Shown here: positions 25,158 to 34,904 of the stretch, piece by piece
Layout: each line of letters opens with the position of its first letter
Position numbering within the stretch: the stretch's first letter is position 1
Assembly (NCBI GenBank): GCA_963784995.1
Contig: CAWATZ010000006.1
Location: 992,001 to 1,056,000, forward strand
Source of the DNA: CAWATZ01 sp963784995
GTDB lineage: Bacteria; Planctomycetota; Planctomycetia; Gemmatales; Gemmataceae
DNA: 64,000 bases
Reading direction: 5' to 3'
The notes under the pieces: model-generated
Told to the model about the DNA's origin: nothing
The model's database searches: none
Seen by the model: only the letters and a program-made list of their open reading frames with translations
Program-made: the position numbers and the translations under genes

Positions 25158-26074
25158 CGGATGCCCCCCCGATTGCGGCTCACCTGATCCATGAACTGGA
25201 ACACCTGGTACAGGGCCGGCCCGAGGACAGCGACGAAGAGGCCCGGCAAGAAACAGATGACCAGCGGGAACAGCAGTTTGATGGGCAGCGAGGCCGCCTT
25301 GGTCAGGGCGTTCTCCCGGCGGCGGTTGCGCAGCTCCTCGACTTGCCGGCGCAGCACCTCGGAAACGCCCGAGCCGACCTGGCTGGCCTGCACCAGGGCG
25401 GAGATGAACAGCGTCAGCGACGAGACGTCGATGCGCCGTCCCAGCCGGCGCAGGCATTCGATGCGGGGCCGGCCGGCCAGCACTTCCAGCTGGAACAGGC
25501 GGAACTCCTCCGCCAGCGGCCGGTCCGCCGGCTGCGAGTCCAGGATGCGTTCCAGGGCCGCGTCGAAGCCGATGCCGGCCTCTGCCAGGGTGGCCAGCAG
25601 TTCCAGTGTGATCGGCAGGTCCTGTTCGATCCGGGCCACGCGCTTCCGCCGGGCGGCCCGGACGCGGAACCACGGCAGGGCGGAGACCGTGACCAGCACG
25701 ATCCAGGGCATGGCGAAGGCGAACGGTTTGAAGATGTCGCCCAGTCCGCCCGGCATCTCCTCCAGCCCGCGGATCAGGTACGCCAGCGCCGGCGAGTGGT
25801 AGAACACCCAGGTCGCCAGGGCCCCAAAGAGGATGCAGCCCCCCGTCGCCGTCAAGAACGTCGCCGCGGCATCGGGAGAGCGGTAGCCGGCCTTGTACAG
25901 CCACCAGCCGAGGCCCGAGACGGCCTCGTGCTGCTCGGGCAGCGCTTCCGCCTCGCCGGCGACCGGCTCGAACAGCCGTTCCCGGCTGAGGCGCTGCTCG
26001 GCCAGACGCCGATACGCCCAGCCCGCCGCGATCAGGAAGGCGGTCAGGGCCGCCAGGGTCAAGAAGGTTTCCAT
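25154..26074 (-). CDS. tadC: Tad pilus inner-membrane platform protein TadC
   Basis: From METFLTLAALTAFLIAAGWA this 306-residue protein has the GspF/T2SSF fold: N-terminal transmembrane helix, middle membrane pair, the cytosolic domain ITLELLATLAEAGIGFDAAL with GRPRIECLRRLGRR and SGVSEVLRRQVEELRNRRRE, and C-terminal helices LPIKLLFPLVICFLPGLFVA. It partners TadB as the platform driven by the ATPase TadA. AAAGGCAGC lies before the ATG. A 128-bp palindrome separates it from tadB. Confidence 0.92.
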   Translation of the reverse strand: METFLTLAALTAFLIAAGWAYRRLAEQRLSRERLFEPVAGEAEALPEQHEAVSGLGWWLYKAGYRSPDAAATFLTATGGCILFGALATWVFYHSPALAYLIRGLEEMPGGLGDIFKPFAFAMPWIVLVTVSALPWFRVRAARRKRVARIEQDLPITLELLATLAEAGIGFDAALERILDSQPADRPLAEEFRLFQLEVLAGRPRIECLRRLGRRIDVSSLTLFISALVQASQVGSGVSEVLRRQVEELRNRRRENALTKAASLPIKLLFPLVICFLPGLFVAVLGPALYQVFQFMDQVSRNRGGIR

Positions 26075-26094
26075 GCTGCCTTTCGGTGTTTTCC

Positions 26095-26222
26095 GACCCC
26101 TGCCGGCTTGCCCGGCAGGTGAAGCAGGTCGCTGGCTAGAGGGAAGCAAAGGAAGAACTCTTTTCTTTCCCATTCTTCTAGCCAGCGACCTGCTTCACCT
26201 GCCGGGCAAGCCGGCAGGGGTC
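26095..26222. repeat. 128-bp palindromic element between tadB and tadC
   Basis: Arms of about 45 bases (26095-26140 and 26177-26222; outer end GACCCCTGCCGGCTTGCCCG) are near-perfect inverted copies around a 36-base centre. A relative with the same outer arms lies at 41249-41377. No gene is inside. It looks like a MITE or REP-type element inserted into the operon. Confidence 0.9.
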
Positions 26223-26234
26223 GTGAACACCCCC

Positions 26235-27117
26235 TCAATACTTCAACCGGCTCAGGATCGACGACCAGACCACGCCCACGGCCTGCAGCAGCATGGCCCC
26301 GGCCGCCAGCCCCTGGCCCATGCTCGTGCCCAGGAATTCGCTCATGCGGTGCGGATCGTTCCGCCACATGATCAGGGCGAGGAAGTAGGTCAGTCCCAGC
26401 ACCGCGACCACCGACGCCCGGCCCTGGGTGCGTCAGCGCCCGGATGCGGCGGTTGACCTCGATCCGGTCGCGCACCACCTTGCCGACCGTGGCCAGCGTC
26501 GGCCCCAGGCTGCCGCCCGTCTCCCAGTGGACGCTCAGCGTCGAGACAAAGAGGCGGAACACCTCCAGCGGCACGCGCTTTTCCAGGGCGCGAAGCACCT
26601 GCTGCGGGTCGTCGCCAAAGCGAATCCGGCCCAGGACCTCCTCCAGCTGCAGTCGCAGCGGCAGCTGGGTTTCTTGCAGCGCGCTCTCCATCGCGCTCAG
26701 GGTGCCGGCGCCGGCTTGCAGGGCGGCGACCATCAGGTCAATGGCGTCGGAGAGCTGCTGCTCGATCAGGATGGTGACCCAGCCCTGGCGAAACGACTCG
26801 ACCTGACCGCCGAGCAGGCCGGCGATCAGTCCGAAGGTGATGCAGAACACCCACGGCCAGCCCAGGCCCCAGTAGAGGCCGGCGCCCAGGGCCAGCCCCA
26901 CGATCCACGGAACCAGATTGTGGTCGCGGACGTAATGCGGGCCGGCCGGCGTCGCGGCGCCGGGCAGCACGTCGGGCGCGACAACGCCCGGCGCCAGGAC
27001 AGCGTCCGGCTCGCCCAGCCGCATTCGGGACAGCCGCTGCACCTGGATGTTCCGCCACAGCAACCCGGCGGCCCCGAGCGCCCCGATCAGCACCAGCAGG
27101 AGCAGCAGTTCAGTCAT
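26235..27117 (-). CDS. tadB: Tad pilus inner-membrane platform protein TadB, one frameshift
   Basis: From MTELLLLLVLIGALGAAGLL it shows the TadB layout, with the T2SSF domain QLSDAIDLMVAALQAGAGTL, SAMESALQET and RALEKRVPLEVFRLFVSTLS. Near 26433 the frame shifts one base: RRIRALT then QGRASVVAVLGLTYFLALIM, ending WSSILSRLKY at 26235. Whole, it has about 294 residues. The ATG overlaps the last codons of tadA. It forms the membrane platform with TadC. Confidence 0.88.
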
Positions 27118-28582
27118 GGCCCTTCCCCTTCGGCTTCTGGAACATCTGCATGTCGATGGGGATCTCGCGCTCGCGCAGCTCCTCGACCACACGCGGCACC
27201 ACGCCCGTGGCCACGAACTCGCCGAGCACCGCCTTGCCTTTGCGGCCGTGCCGCTCGAAGACGAAAATGTCCTGGGTCAGCGGCGTCAGTCCTTCCAGCC
27301 CCAGGATCTCCGCGATGCTGCCCACGCGCCGGACGCCGTCCTCGTAGCGCTTGACGTGGACGATCAGCGACATGGCGGAGACGATCTGCTCGCGGATGGA
27401 GCGCGACGGCAGGTCCACGCCGGCCATCAGCACCATGGTCTCCAGCCGGGCCAGGGCGTCGCGCGGCGAGTTGGCGTGGACGGTGGTCAGGCTGCCGTCG
27501 TGGCCGGTGTTCATGGCTTGCAGCATGTCCAGCGCCTCCGGACCCCGGCACTCGCCGACGATGATCCGGTCGGGCCGCATGCGCAGCGAGTTGATGACCA
27601 GGTCGCGGGTGGTGATCCGGCCGCGGCCCTCGACGTTGGCCGGCCGGGTCTCCAGCCGGACCACGTGCCGCTGATCGAGGATCAGCTCGGCCGCGTCCTC
27701 GATGGTGACGATCCGTTCGGTGGCGGGGATGGCCTCGGCGACCGCTCCCAGGAAGGTGGTCTTGCCGGCCCCGGTGCCGCCCGAGATCAGGATGTTCTTG
27801 CGCAGCCGGACGGCCAGTTCCAGGAACGTGACCATCTCCGGCGAGAACATGCCCAGCCGGAGCAGGTCCATGCGGCGCAGCCGTTGTCGGCCAAAGCGGC
27901 GGATCGACAGCGCCGGTCCATCCAGGGCCACGGGCGGCAAGGTGGCGTTGACCCGGCTGCCGTCGGGCAGGCGGGCGTCCACCATCGGCGATGCCTCGTC
28001 CACGTGCCGGCCGACCCGGGCCGCGATGCGCTGAATGATCCGGATCAGGTGCTCGTTGTCGCGGAAGCGGACTTGCGTTTCTTCCAGCCGGCCGAAGCGC
28101 TCGATGTACACCTGGTTGGGGCCGTTGACCAGGATGTCGGTGACCGCCGGGTCGGCCATCAGCACGGCCAGCGGGCCGACGCCGACGGTCTCTTCCAGGA
28201 GGTCGTCGGCGATCTGCTTGCGTTCCGCCTCGTTGAGCGGCAGGTTGTCCTCGACGAGGGTGCGGGCGACAAACTCGCGCACGACCCCGGCCAGCGTTTC
28301 CTCGCCGGTGCCCAGCAGGTTGCGCTCGTTGATCTCATCGAGCAGCGGCTCGTGCAGCGCTCCCTTGACCAGCAGGTACTGCGAGGCCCCAGGCTGCGGC
28401 AGCCCGGCTTCGGTGCGCAGTCGCTCCACCGGGTCCGGCGTCCGTTTGGGGGACTCATTCGCCAGGGCGCCCGTGCGCGATTTATCCTTGACCCGAGAAA
28501 CGGGGAGGATCAGCGAGGTCTGGTTCAGCACGTCGCGGAAGCGATTGCCCTTACCGGGAGGCTCGCTCGGCTCAGGTGTCAT
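27110..28582 (-). CDS. tadA: Tad pilus assembly ATPase TadA (CpaF)
   Basis: This VirB11/GspE-type secretion ATPase of about 490 residues has the N-terminal domain GVGPLAVLMADPAVTDILVN and the core NILISGGTGAGKTTFLGAVA (Walker A). It also has RIVTIEDAAELILDQRHVVR, TTRDLVINSLRMRPDRIIVG (Walker B region, ECRGPEALDMLQAMNTGHDG) and the His box TTVHANSPRDALARLE. It is cytosolic and powers pilin polymerisation. I start at MTPEPSEPPGK (28582), behind AGGAGACC, overlapping the tadZ stop by 11 bases. Confidence 0.96.
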   Translation of the reverse strand: MTPEPSEPPGKGNRFRDVLNQTSLILPVSRVKDKSRTGALANESPKRTPDPVERLRTEAGLPQPGASQYLLVKGALHEPLLDEINERNLLGTGEETLAGVVREFVARTLVEDNLPLNEAERKQIADDLLEETVGVGPLAVLMADPAVTDILVNGPNQVYIERFGRLEETQVRFRDNEHLIRIIQRIAARVGRHVDEASPMVDARLPDGSRVNATLPPVALDGPALSIRRFGRQRLRRMDLLRLGMFSPEMVTFLELAVRLRKNILISGGTGAGKTTFLGAVAEAIPATERIVTIEDAAELILDQRHVVRLETRPANVEGRGRITTRDLVINSLRMRPDRIIVGECRGPEALDMLQAMNTGHDGSLTTVHANSPRDALARLETMVLMAGVDLPSRSIREQIVSAMSLIVHVKRYEDGVRRVGSIAEILGLEGLTPLTQDIFVFERHGRKGKAVLGEFVATGVVPRVVEELREREIPIDMQMFQKPKGKGHD

Positions 28583-29831
28583 GCATGGTCTCCTGCTCAT
28601 GGAGGTCAGCCTTGCCGGCATGACCTGCCACGCCGTTGACCGAAGGCGTTCTCCGTTCGGTCGAGGGTCGGGCGATGCGCGGGGCGGCCTCGATGTCCGT
28701 GACCATCTGGCTCAGGGTCCGGCCCAGGCCCCACAGCCGGCTGGCGCCCAGGATGTACGGCTTGCCCAGGTTGGTGGTGATGGCGATCTTCTTCTGGAAC
28801 GGCAGCACGAAATCGATCGCCCGGCCCAGCCGCCCGGCCACGTCCTCGCGCTTGAGGTTGTCGCTGGAACCGGTGAAGCGGTTGAGGACCAGCCGCAGAC
28901 GGTCGGCCGGCACGCCCAGTTGTTCGAGCAGCTTGAGCAGTTGCGTCGCGCCGAGAACGGTCGGCACCAGACTTTCCAGGACGACGTAGACCCGGTCGCT
29001 GAGGTCCAGCACCGCCATCATGACCCGGTCCAGCAGCGGGAAGGAATCGACGATGACGAAGTCATACGACCGGCGGGCCAGGTTCAGCACCCGGGCCATG
29101 ACCTGGTCGTCGATCTCGGACGCCTCGACGGGCCCCGCGGGCGCCGCCAGCAGATGCAGGCCGCAGGAGTGCGGCGTGGCCAGCTGCCGCAGCAGCGTCT
29201 CGTCCAGCCGGTCCTGCTCGCGGGCGGCGTTGGTCAGCGTGGTGGTCGGCTTGAGGTCCAGCAGGCTGGCGGCGACGCCCATCTGCAAGGAGGCGTCGAT
29301 CAGCAGCACCTGCTCGGGATGACGCAGGGCCAGGCCGCAGCCGAGGTTCACGGAGAGGGTGGACTTGCCGACGCCCCCCTTGTTGCTGATGAACGAGACG
29401 ATCTTGCCGGCCCGGGCCAGGAGCGGGGCCGCCCGCCGGTAAAGCCGCTCCAGCAACTGCTCCAGGTCGATGCGGGAGAGGGGCCGGCGCAGGAAGTCCT
29501 GGATGCCGACGCGCAGGGCCTGGATGAGCAGGGCGCTCTCGGAGACGTCGTGGCCGAACAGGTCGGAGGAGAAGACGGCGGCGAGGTTGGTCTCGGGCGA
29601 GTTCTTGAGCACCTCGTCGGCGAAGCTCTTGAGCGGCCGCAGGTCGCGGGCCATTTCCACAAAGACGAAGTCGGGCCGGCGACTGCGGACGGCCTCCGCC
29701 CCCTGGCGAAAGTCGGTCGCGGTGTGCAGCACGGCGTGCAGATCGGCGATGCCGCTCAGGGCCTGGCGGACTTCCTCCTCCAGCCGGGCGTCGGCGCTGA
29801 CGATCAGGATTGTGGGCGTGCGCTGGCTCAT
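28572..29831 (-). CDS. tadZ: Tad pilus localisation protein TadZ (CpaE)
   Basis: This 419-residue protein has an N-terminal atypical receiver (TILIVSADARLEEEVRQALS, with FVFVEMARDLRPLKSFADEV, no clear phospho-Asp) and a MinD/ParA-type ATPase with IVSFISNKGGVGKSTLSVNL (deviant Walker A). The other ATPase elements are VLLIDASLQMGVAASLLDLK and DFVIVDSFPLLDRVMMAVLD. It directs the Tad machine to its site. It lies between tadG and tadA and overlaps tadA. Confidence 0.94.
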   Translation of the reverse strand: MSQRTPTILIVSADARLEEEVRQALSGIADLHAVLHTATDFRQGAEAVRSRRPDFVFVEMARDLRPLKSFADEVLKNSPETNLAAVFSSDLFGHDVSESALLIQALRVGIQDFLRRPLSRIDLEQLLERLYRRAAPLLARAGKIVSFISNKGGVGKSTLSVNLGCGLALRHPEQVLLIDASLQMGVAASLLDLKPTTTLTNAAREQDRLDETLLRQLATPHSCGLHLLAAPAGPVEASEIDDQVMARVLNLARRSYDFVIVDSFPLLDRVMMAVLDLSDRVYVVLESLVPTVLGATQLLKLLEQLGVPADRLRLVLNRFTGSSDNLKREDVAGRLGRAIDFVLPFQKKIAITTNLGKPYILGASRLWGLGRTLSQMVTDIEAAPRIARPSTERRTPSVNGVAGHAGKADLHEQETMHDT

Positions 29832-29837
29832 GAGGCA

Positions 29838-32130
29838 TCACCGGACCAGGGCCGGGGCGAGGACGGCATTGGGCAAACTGTTGTGGCTCTGAAACAAGGC
29901 ACTCAGCATGCTGCTGTTCTGGACATTCGATGGCACACTAAAGGTCGCGCTGGCATTTTGCGGGATCAGCGCGCCAGGCAGTTTCGTGAGAGTAATCTGA
30001 CACAGGTTTGTCGAAGGGCTCCAGGACATTGGCACGCTGGACAGCATCCCTCCAAAGCCGACAACCATTCCTTGGGTTGTGCTGGAATCCTGGGTAATGC
30101 TGTCAAACAACGGCATCAGAGAATAGGAAGTCGGTAAACTCGGGCTGCTGGGTCGTGCGGTGCTGAAGGTATTGAACTGCTGCCCGATGGTCAGGGTCTT
30201 GGTCGGTGGGGGGGAAAGCCACTGACCGGCGTAAAGCTGAATCTGAGTGCCCATCGAGTGCGTGGCGGCCGTCGTGCCCATCCATCCGCGCTGGACCGTC
30301 AAACTGTTTGGGTTTGTCGCGTCTGTCACCAGGAGGATTTCCGAATCGATCGCAACCGGGAACGGGGCAGCAGGCAAAGTCGGACCGTTAGCAACTGAAA
30401 GAGTGGTGTCTGTGGCCTGGACGTTCGCATTGAGTGTTGTTTTCAATTGGAGCTGAGTGCCTTGTTGGTAGCTGCCCATCGTGGCGCTTCCCAACGTCAA
30501 GGTGTAACTGTTCGGCGCCTTCGTACTGTCAATGCTTGTCACCGTGATGGTTTCATTTCCGATGATTATTGGGAACGGAAAGGTCGTGGGGAAACCCAGC
30601 TTGTCAAGCACGGTAAGGGTCGTGGACAGTGCGGGAGCAGCGGTGGCTAGTGCCGTCTGCTGGAGGATAATCTGTCCCTGGGGATTGACATTGTAGTAAA
30701 GGGACTGCTGAACCAGAGTACCGGACTGGTGTGCGGCGGTGGTCGCGTTCTGCAAAGTCAAGCCATAACTGGTGGGCGCATTGGTCGAATCAATGGCATT
30801 CACCAGGAGGGTTTCCGTATCGACCGTTACCCGGAACGGCGCGGCGGGGAAACTCGAGATGTCTGGCACCGTGAGGGTCATGGTCCCTTGCGGAACGGAG
30901 GCGGCGAGTGTCGTCGTCCCGAGTTTCCAGGCTAATTGGGTCAGTCCAAAGGGAGGAGGCCCAGGCAGGTTGTACTGAACCTGAACGCCAGACGAATGTG
31001 CGGAGGCCGCCGTGCCCTGCGTTCCGCGCTGCACCGTCCAGCTGTTCATCGAGGCATCAAGGGCCGTCACCAGGACGATTTCACTCTCGACAAGGACCGG
31101 GAACGGGGCGGCAGATGGGAAATGGGACCCATCACTCACCGTGAGAGTCGTGTCCGCTTGCTGAACGCTGCCGCCGAGTTGCGTCACCGCGTTGTTGAAG
31201 CTCGGATAAGCCACGCCGATTGTCTTGGCCCGCACCTGGCCTCCGATGGCGGTCGCTCGCACCGTGATGCCATTCCGGGGCGGAGAAGTTCCGCTGAACT
31301 GAGCGGCCCGACCAAACAGCAAGGGGACGGCATTGCCCGTGGAGCTAGCGCCGCTCTGATTGTCCAGCGTATTGACAACCGCTCCCTGATAGGTGTTCGT
31401 TCGGCGCTTGCGGGCCAGGAAGGCGTTCTGCCCGGTGCTGCTCTTGATAAAATCGTTCCGATTGTAAGATCCGTCTTCGGTCGGTCGGTCGATCTGGAGA
31501 ATGGTGACGCCGATGGCATGGGAAACATCCGTGGTCCCGTTCAGACCGCGCTGCACCGTGAATGTCGTCGTGTTCCCGTTCCCGTTCACGGCCGTCACTT
31601 GCATCTGTTCGGAGATGTTATCGTCGAGGGTGACTATCTGGAAGGTTGCGCTGTTGAAGCCCTGTCCCGAAGCGACCTGTAGTGTGGTGTCTCCGGCACT
31701 GACGGCGGCAGTCAAGGTGGTCATGGCGAACGACCCGCTGACCAGGTCGCCGTACAGTTCGTTCGCAGCAGTATTCAGTTGCGGGATTGGGAGATAGGGG
31801 CTGTTGCTGGGTTGAAAGGTCTGCAGGGCGTTGGCACTGGTTACGCCCCCGATGACAGTAACGTCAGGCCCTGCCTGGAATTGAACCGTCGGGTTTGTAT
31901 TGAAGGCGAAACTTGGTCAAGTTCTGAGCCGCCAGCGGTCCCCCCTGCGGGCCATAGCGCAATCCTTCCACTGCCTCACCTTCGGCCACCGATTGCATCT
32001 GCTGCTGTGTCACGCGTACCAGTCCCAGGTCAATTGCCAGTGCCGCGATGGCCAGCAACGCAAACACCAGCAGCGCAAATAGCACCAGCACCGTCCCTCG
32101 GCGTCTTTGATGTCGTGGCAACCAGCGCAT
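29838..32130 (-). CDS. tadG: TadG-like pseudopilin with five beta-repeat units, one frameshift
   Basis: The N-terminus (MRWLPRHQRRRGTVLVLFAL, LVFALLAIAALAIDLGLVRV) is a Tad pseudopilin-type anchor as in TadG/TadE. Near 31911 one extra T shifts the frame: AAQNLTKF then AFNTNPTVQFQAGPDVTVIG. The large C-terminal part has five degenerate units of about 70 residues, each with (D/S)TTLTV, FP..PFPV, E...VT and TVQRG.(G)T...H..GT. These begin at AAVSAGDTTLQVASG, GGSVQQADTTLTVSD, AASVPQGTMTLTVPD, ATAAPALSTTLTVLD and NANVQATDTTLSVAN. Whole, it has about 763 residues. The repeats look like surface beta-modules known from phage-type proteins. Confidence 0.82.
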
Positions 32131-32142
32131 GTGTGCCTCTTC

Positions 32143-33222
32143 TCACTTCCCCGGTTTGGCGGTCTGGCCATCGTCCTCGCCTGGTAGCGTGGTCGGCTTG
32201 ACCTCCTTTTGTTCTGCGGGCGACTTCCCCTTCCCCGGCGTGTACCGCTCCGGGGCCTTCTCCTTTCGGCGTTCCTCGTCTCGGTTGGGGAAGACCAGGA
32301 TGTCGCGCTTGCCGGCGACGATGACTTCGATCGTCTTGATCGGCGGCGGCGGCATGGCACCGGGGGTGGGGACGATCGTGTCTTCCGGCGAGCCGGAGTG
32401 GGCCACGCAGAAGACCAGGGCACGCACGGCCAGGGCCTCGGTCAGCGGCGCCACTTCCCTGGGATCGACGGCGATTTTCACTTCCTCGATGGTCTTCGTT
32501 TTCGGCTTGCCGTTGTGTCCGACCGGGCTGCCCGGCACCGGCACCTGGTCCGCCGCGGGAGGCGACACCATCACCCCATCCTGCACCAGCGCCATGACGC
32601 CGGCCCGTTTCGGCAAGTTGGTCATGGGCTTCTGGGCGTCGTACAGCGCCGGCGACATCATCCCTTTGCCGCCGACACCCTGAAGGGCCTTGCTGTGGTC
32701 GATTTCCATGGTGGCCAGCAGATCAATCCGGTCGCCGATGTGCAGCCCCCGAATGCCCATCACCTTCTCCGCTTCCAGGGTAAACAGGACCTTGCCGGGA
32801 GGCACGCCCGCCGACAGTCCGGGGCGGGTCCCTTTCGGGTAAAAGTCCTTTTCCGCGAAGCCGTAGCCGGGGTTGTGGTCCTTCCGAAGCACCCGGCCGA
32901 CGATCTTGTCAATGGTCAGCAGTCCCCCCGCGGCCACCTGCTCCGGCGGCAGATAGATGACGACGAAATCCGCCGTCTTCGCGTCCATCACGTGCTCGCG
33001 GGTGACCAGGGTAAAGGCCGGGATGAGCCGGGCCGCCAGCGGAATGGGGACGCCCTGCGGCCGGGGTTTGGCCGCCACGCGCGGCTGCCACGGCAGCGGC
33101 ATGATCCCCAGGCGAATCAGGACCGCCATTGTCCCGGCAACACCCAGGATCACCGCAGCCAGGCCAAACGCCGCTCGCCTTGCGACGGAGGGACGGTTAC
33201 GAATCGACGGCTGTGGGCTCAT
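32143..33222 (-). CDS. cpaB: Flp pilus assembly protein CpaB (RcpC)
   Basis: This 359-residue protein has an N-terminal membrane anchor (RAAFGLAAVILGVAGTMAVL) and a SAF domain beginning VPIPLAARLIPAFTLVTREH. The RcpC/CpaB middle domain follows (GKVLFTLEAEKVMGIRGLHI, GDRIDLLATMEI and IEEVKIAVDPREVAPLTEAL). The tail is Lys/Pro-rich. CpaB works with the secretin in the periplasm. It lies between tadG and tadE. Confidence 0.9.
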   Translation of the reverse strand: MSPQPSIRNRPSVARRAAFGLAAVILGVAGTMAVLIRLGIMPLPWQPRVAAKPRPQGVPIPLAARLIPAFTLVTREHVMDAKTADFVVIYLPPEQVAAGGLLTIDKIVGRVLRKDHNPGYGFAEKDFYPKGTRPGLSAGVPPGKVLFTLEAEKVMGIRGLHIGDRIDLLATMEIDHSKALQGVGGKGMMSPALYDAQKPMTNLPKRAGVMALVQDGVMVSPPAADQVPVPGSPVGHNGKPKTKTIEEVKIAVDPREVAPLTEALAVRALVFCVAHSGSPEDTIVPTPGAMPPPPIKTIEVIVAGKRDILVFPNRDEERRKEKAPERYTPGKGKSPAEQKEVKPTTLPGEDDGQTAKPGK

Positions 33223-33260
33223 TCCTCTTCTCCCTTGGAGGTTCGTTCAAGGTGTCCTGC

Positions 33261-34241
33261 TCACTGGAACAGCTCACGCCGGAAAATCGCCTGGGCGGAC
33301 AGCACCCGGCGGAAGGGACGCACGGTTGTGGTCAATGCCTTCAATCGGCCCAGTCCGTCGGCGCCGGCGTAGGGGCCGATGTCTCCGCTTTCCGTCGTTA
33401 CGATGGGCGTTTGCGCGCCGTTGACGGTCTGGTACGCGGTCAGGGTCGCCGCCTGGAATGGATAGTTGATCCGCAGAGCAATCACCCCGGGCTGGATGGG
33501 CGGCGAGGAACTTCCTCCAAACGTCGCCATGAGGTTGAAGGGGCTGTAGTCCGCGTTGGGCGGATTCTTGTAGTAACTCGCATTCACGCCGGTTGAGTTT
33601 GTCGAGTCGTAGTAGTTTGGGTCCGACGTGATTTCCTCGACCACCGGAATGGTGAGAAGGACAGTATCATGGCTTGGACCGCTCAGTCCGCCGCCGCCAG
33701 CCTGATACGTCACCAGCGGAATGACAACCGTCATCCCATCGTTGAGAGTCGTGACGCCCGAGGCATTCGTCGTGGTGCTGGAAACCAGTTGTCCGGGATA
33801 GCGGAAGTAGGTCGGAGAGGGATTGTTCCCGATCGGCACCGGATCATAAATCATCAGCGGCATGAGCATTTGATTCAGCAAGGGGGCGCTCGCGAAATAC
33901 TGCTGGACGGTCTGCCCTTGGAGTTTGCTCAGGTTGACGACCAGGTAATTCTCGTTGTAAACCTGCTGGGCGAGTGCGTTGGTGCTGAGGACGCCGTTTG
34001 GTCCGGTTAGAGTGCCGGAAGGCGGCAGCGGCACGCGCGACAACTCCCGGGCCCCGGCATCAGCGGCCTGCTGCAGCGCCTGGGCCGCGTACAGAGCCCG
34101 GCCGAACTCGATGATCGCGGCCAGCAGCAGATACAGGATCAGGGCGATGAAGGCGAACTCGACCAGAACCTGACCTCGACGGGCTGCTGGCGGCGCAGCG
34201 GCACGAACGCGGGATCCCCACGACGGTGGAAGCGAAATCAT
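33261..34241 (-). CDS. tadE: TadE-like pseudopilin
   Basis: This 326-residue protein has ARRGQVLVEFAFIALILYLL followed by LAAIIEFGRALYAAQALQQA, the TadE N-terminal helix with the conserved Glu after the hydrophobic start. The rest is a beta-rich periplasmic domain with many Asn, Thr and Ser residues. It is a minor pilin of the Tad machine and needs prepilin-peptidase processing; no tadV is in this window. Its C-terminus (RVLSAQAIFRRELFQ) is intact. Confidence 0.88.
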   Translation of the reverse strand: MISLPPSWGSRVRAAAPPAARRGQVLVEFAFIALILYLLLAAIIEFGRALYAAQALQQAADAGARELSRVPLPPSGTLTGPNGVLSTNALAQQVYNENYLVVNLSKLQGQTVQQYFASAPLLNQMLMPLMIYDPVPIGNNPSPTYFRYPGQLVSSTTTNASGVTTLNDGMTVVIPLVTYQAGGGGLSGPSHDTVLLTIPVVEEITSDPNYYDSTNSTGVNASYYKNPPNADYSPFNLMATFGGSSSPPIQPGVIALRINYPFQAATLTAYQTVNGAQTPIVTTESGDIGPYAGADGLGRLKALTTTVRPFRRVLSAQAIFRRELFQ

Positions 34242-34284
34242 CGGCAGCAGACTCCAGGAAGCAACGCCCCACTAGCAATGCAAG

Positions 34285-34317
34285 CTCCCGGTCCCCATCA
34301 AAGACGGGGACCGGGAG
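34285..34317 (-). terminator. Hairpin between pilin gene and tadE
   Basis: A perfect 12-bp stem (CTCCCGGTCCCC with GGGGACCGGGAG) lies in the gap after the pilin gene. It lacks a U-run. It may stabilise the pilin mRNA or partly terminate, so that pilin is made in excess of the assembly proteins. Confidence 0.65.
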
Positions 34318-34343
34318 AGAATGTCACGTCACACCTTCTGGAA

Positions 34344-34673
34344 TCAAGGCGCCGAGACGAGGGTCCCGCCACCGGTGCCAGTCCCCGTATCGAGGATATT
34401 GGCAAAGCGATCCGAGTTGGTCAACGCGGTGGTGTTGAGCATGATGACGCCATTCACCACCTGGGTCGGCACCGACTGCTCCGTCGAGATCGGATTGTTG
34501 TCATCGGTGTGGGCACCGGGCAAGATGGCCGCGGCGATGCCGATGTTGTCGGCTGTCTTGTGACCCAGCATGCTGACGGCCACGGCACCAACAACGACAA
34601 CGCACGTCAGCAGCAGGGCATACTCGACCATGGCTTGCCCTTTACGGGCCTGGCGGTGGGTACGGAACAACAT
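34344..34673 (-). CDS. Flp/Fap-type major pilin candidate
   Basis: From MLFRTHRQARKGQAMVEYAL this protein of about 109 residues has the Flp signature GQAMVEYALLLTCVVVVGAV (cleavage after Gly, Glu at position 5, Tyr at 6). It is longer than the usual 50-70 residues and has a polar C-terminal half (LPGAHTDDNNPISTEQSVPT). AGGAGGAGTTGCCG before 34673 fixes the start. It is the first gene of the Tad operon. Confidence 0.85.
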   Translation of the reverse strand: MLFRTHRQARKGQAMVEYALLLTCVVVVGAVAVSMLGHKTADNIGIAAAILPGAHTDDNNPISTEQSVPTQVVNGVIMLNTTALTNSDRFANILDTGTGTGGGTLVSAP

Positions 34674-34904
34674 CGGCAACTCCTCCTGGATGAGAAGCAA
34701 GCTGTGGGTAAGGCGAAACGGTTATATTCCCTAATACCGATAAAGTGCCGCTCTCCAGGAAAAAGTTCCCGCACCGGCCGCAACAAGTAAAAATAAATGC
34801 TACACTCGGAACTTCACACAAGTTGACCCGGCGCTCGAGCTGGTCAGCGGCCGAATCATTTTGTATAACTTCGTATGATTTCCCCGCCTGCAAGGGTGTC
34901 CGTC

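Noticed and set aside
22827..25904. Minus-strand open frame of 1025 residues
   Set aside because: It mixes frames of tadC shadow, DUF192, the TPR gene and their frameshifts; the parts belong to separate genes.
34278..34790. Plus-strand open frame opposite the pilin gene
   Set aside because: It is the antisense of the Flp pilin; the minus-strand frame has the pilin signature and a strong ribosome-binding site.
34865..34876. ATAACTTCGTAT resembling a half loxP site
   Set aside because: Only one 12-base arm matches, with no inverted partner at the right distance; a similar AT-rich string occurs near 42115. Chance promoter-like sequence is more likely.
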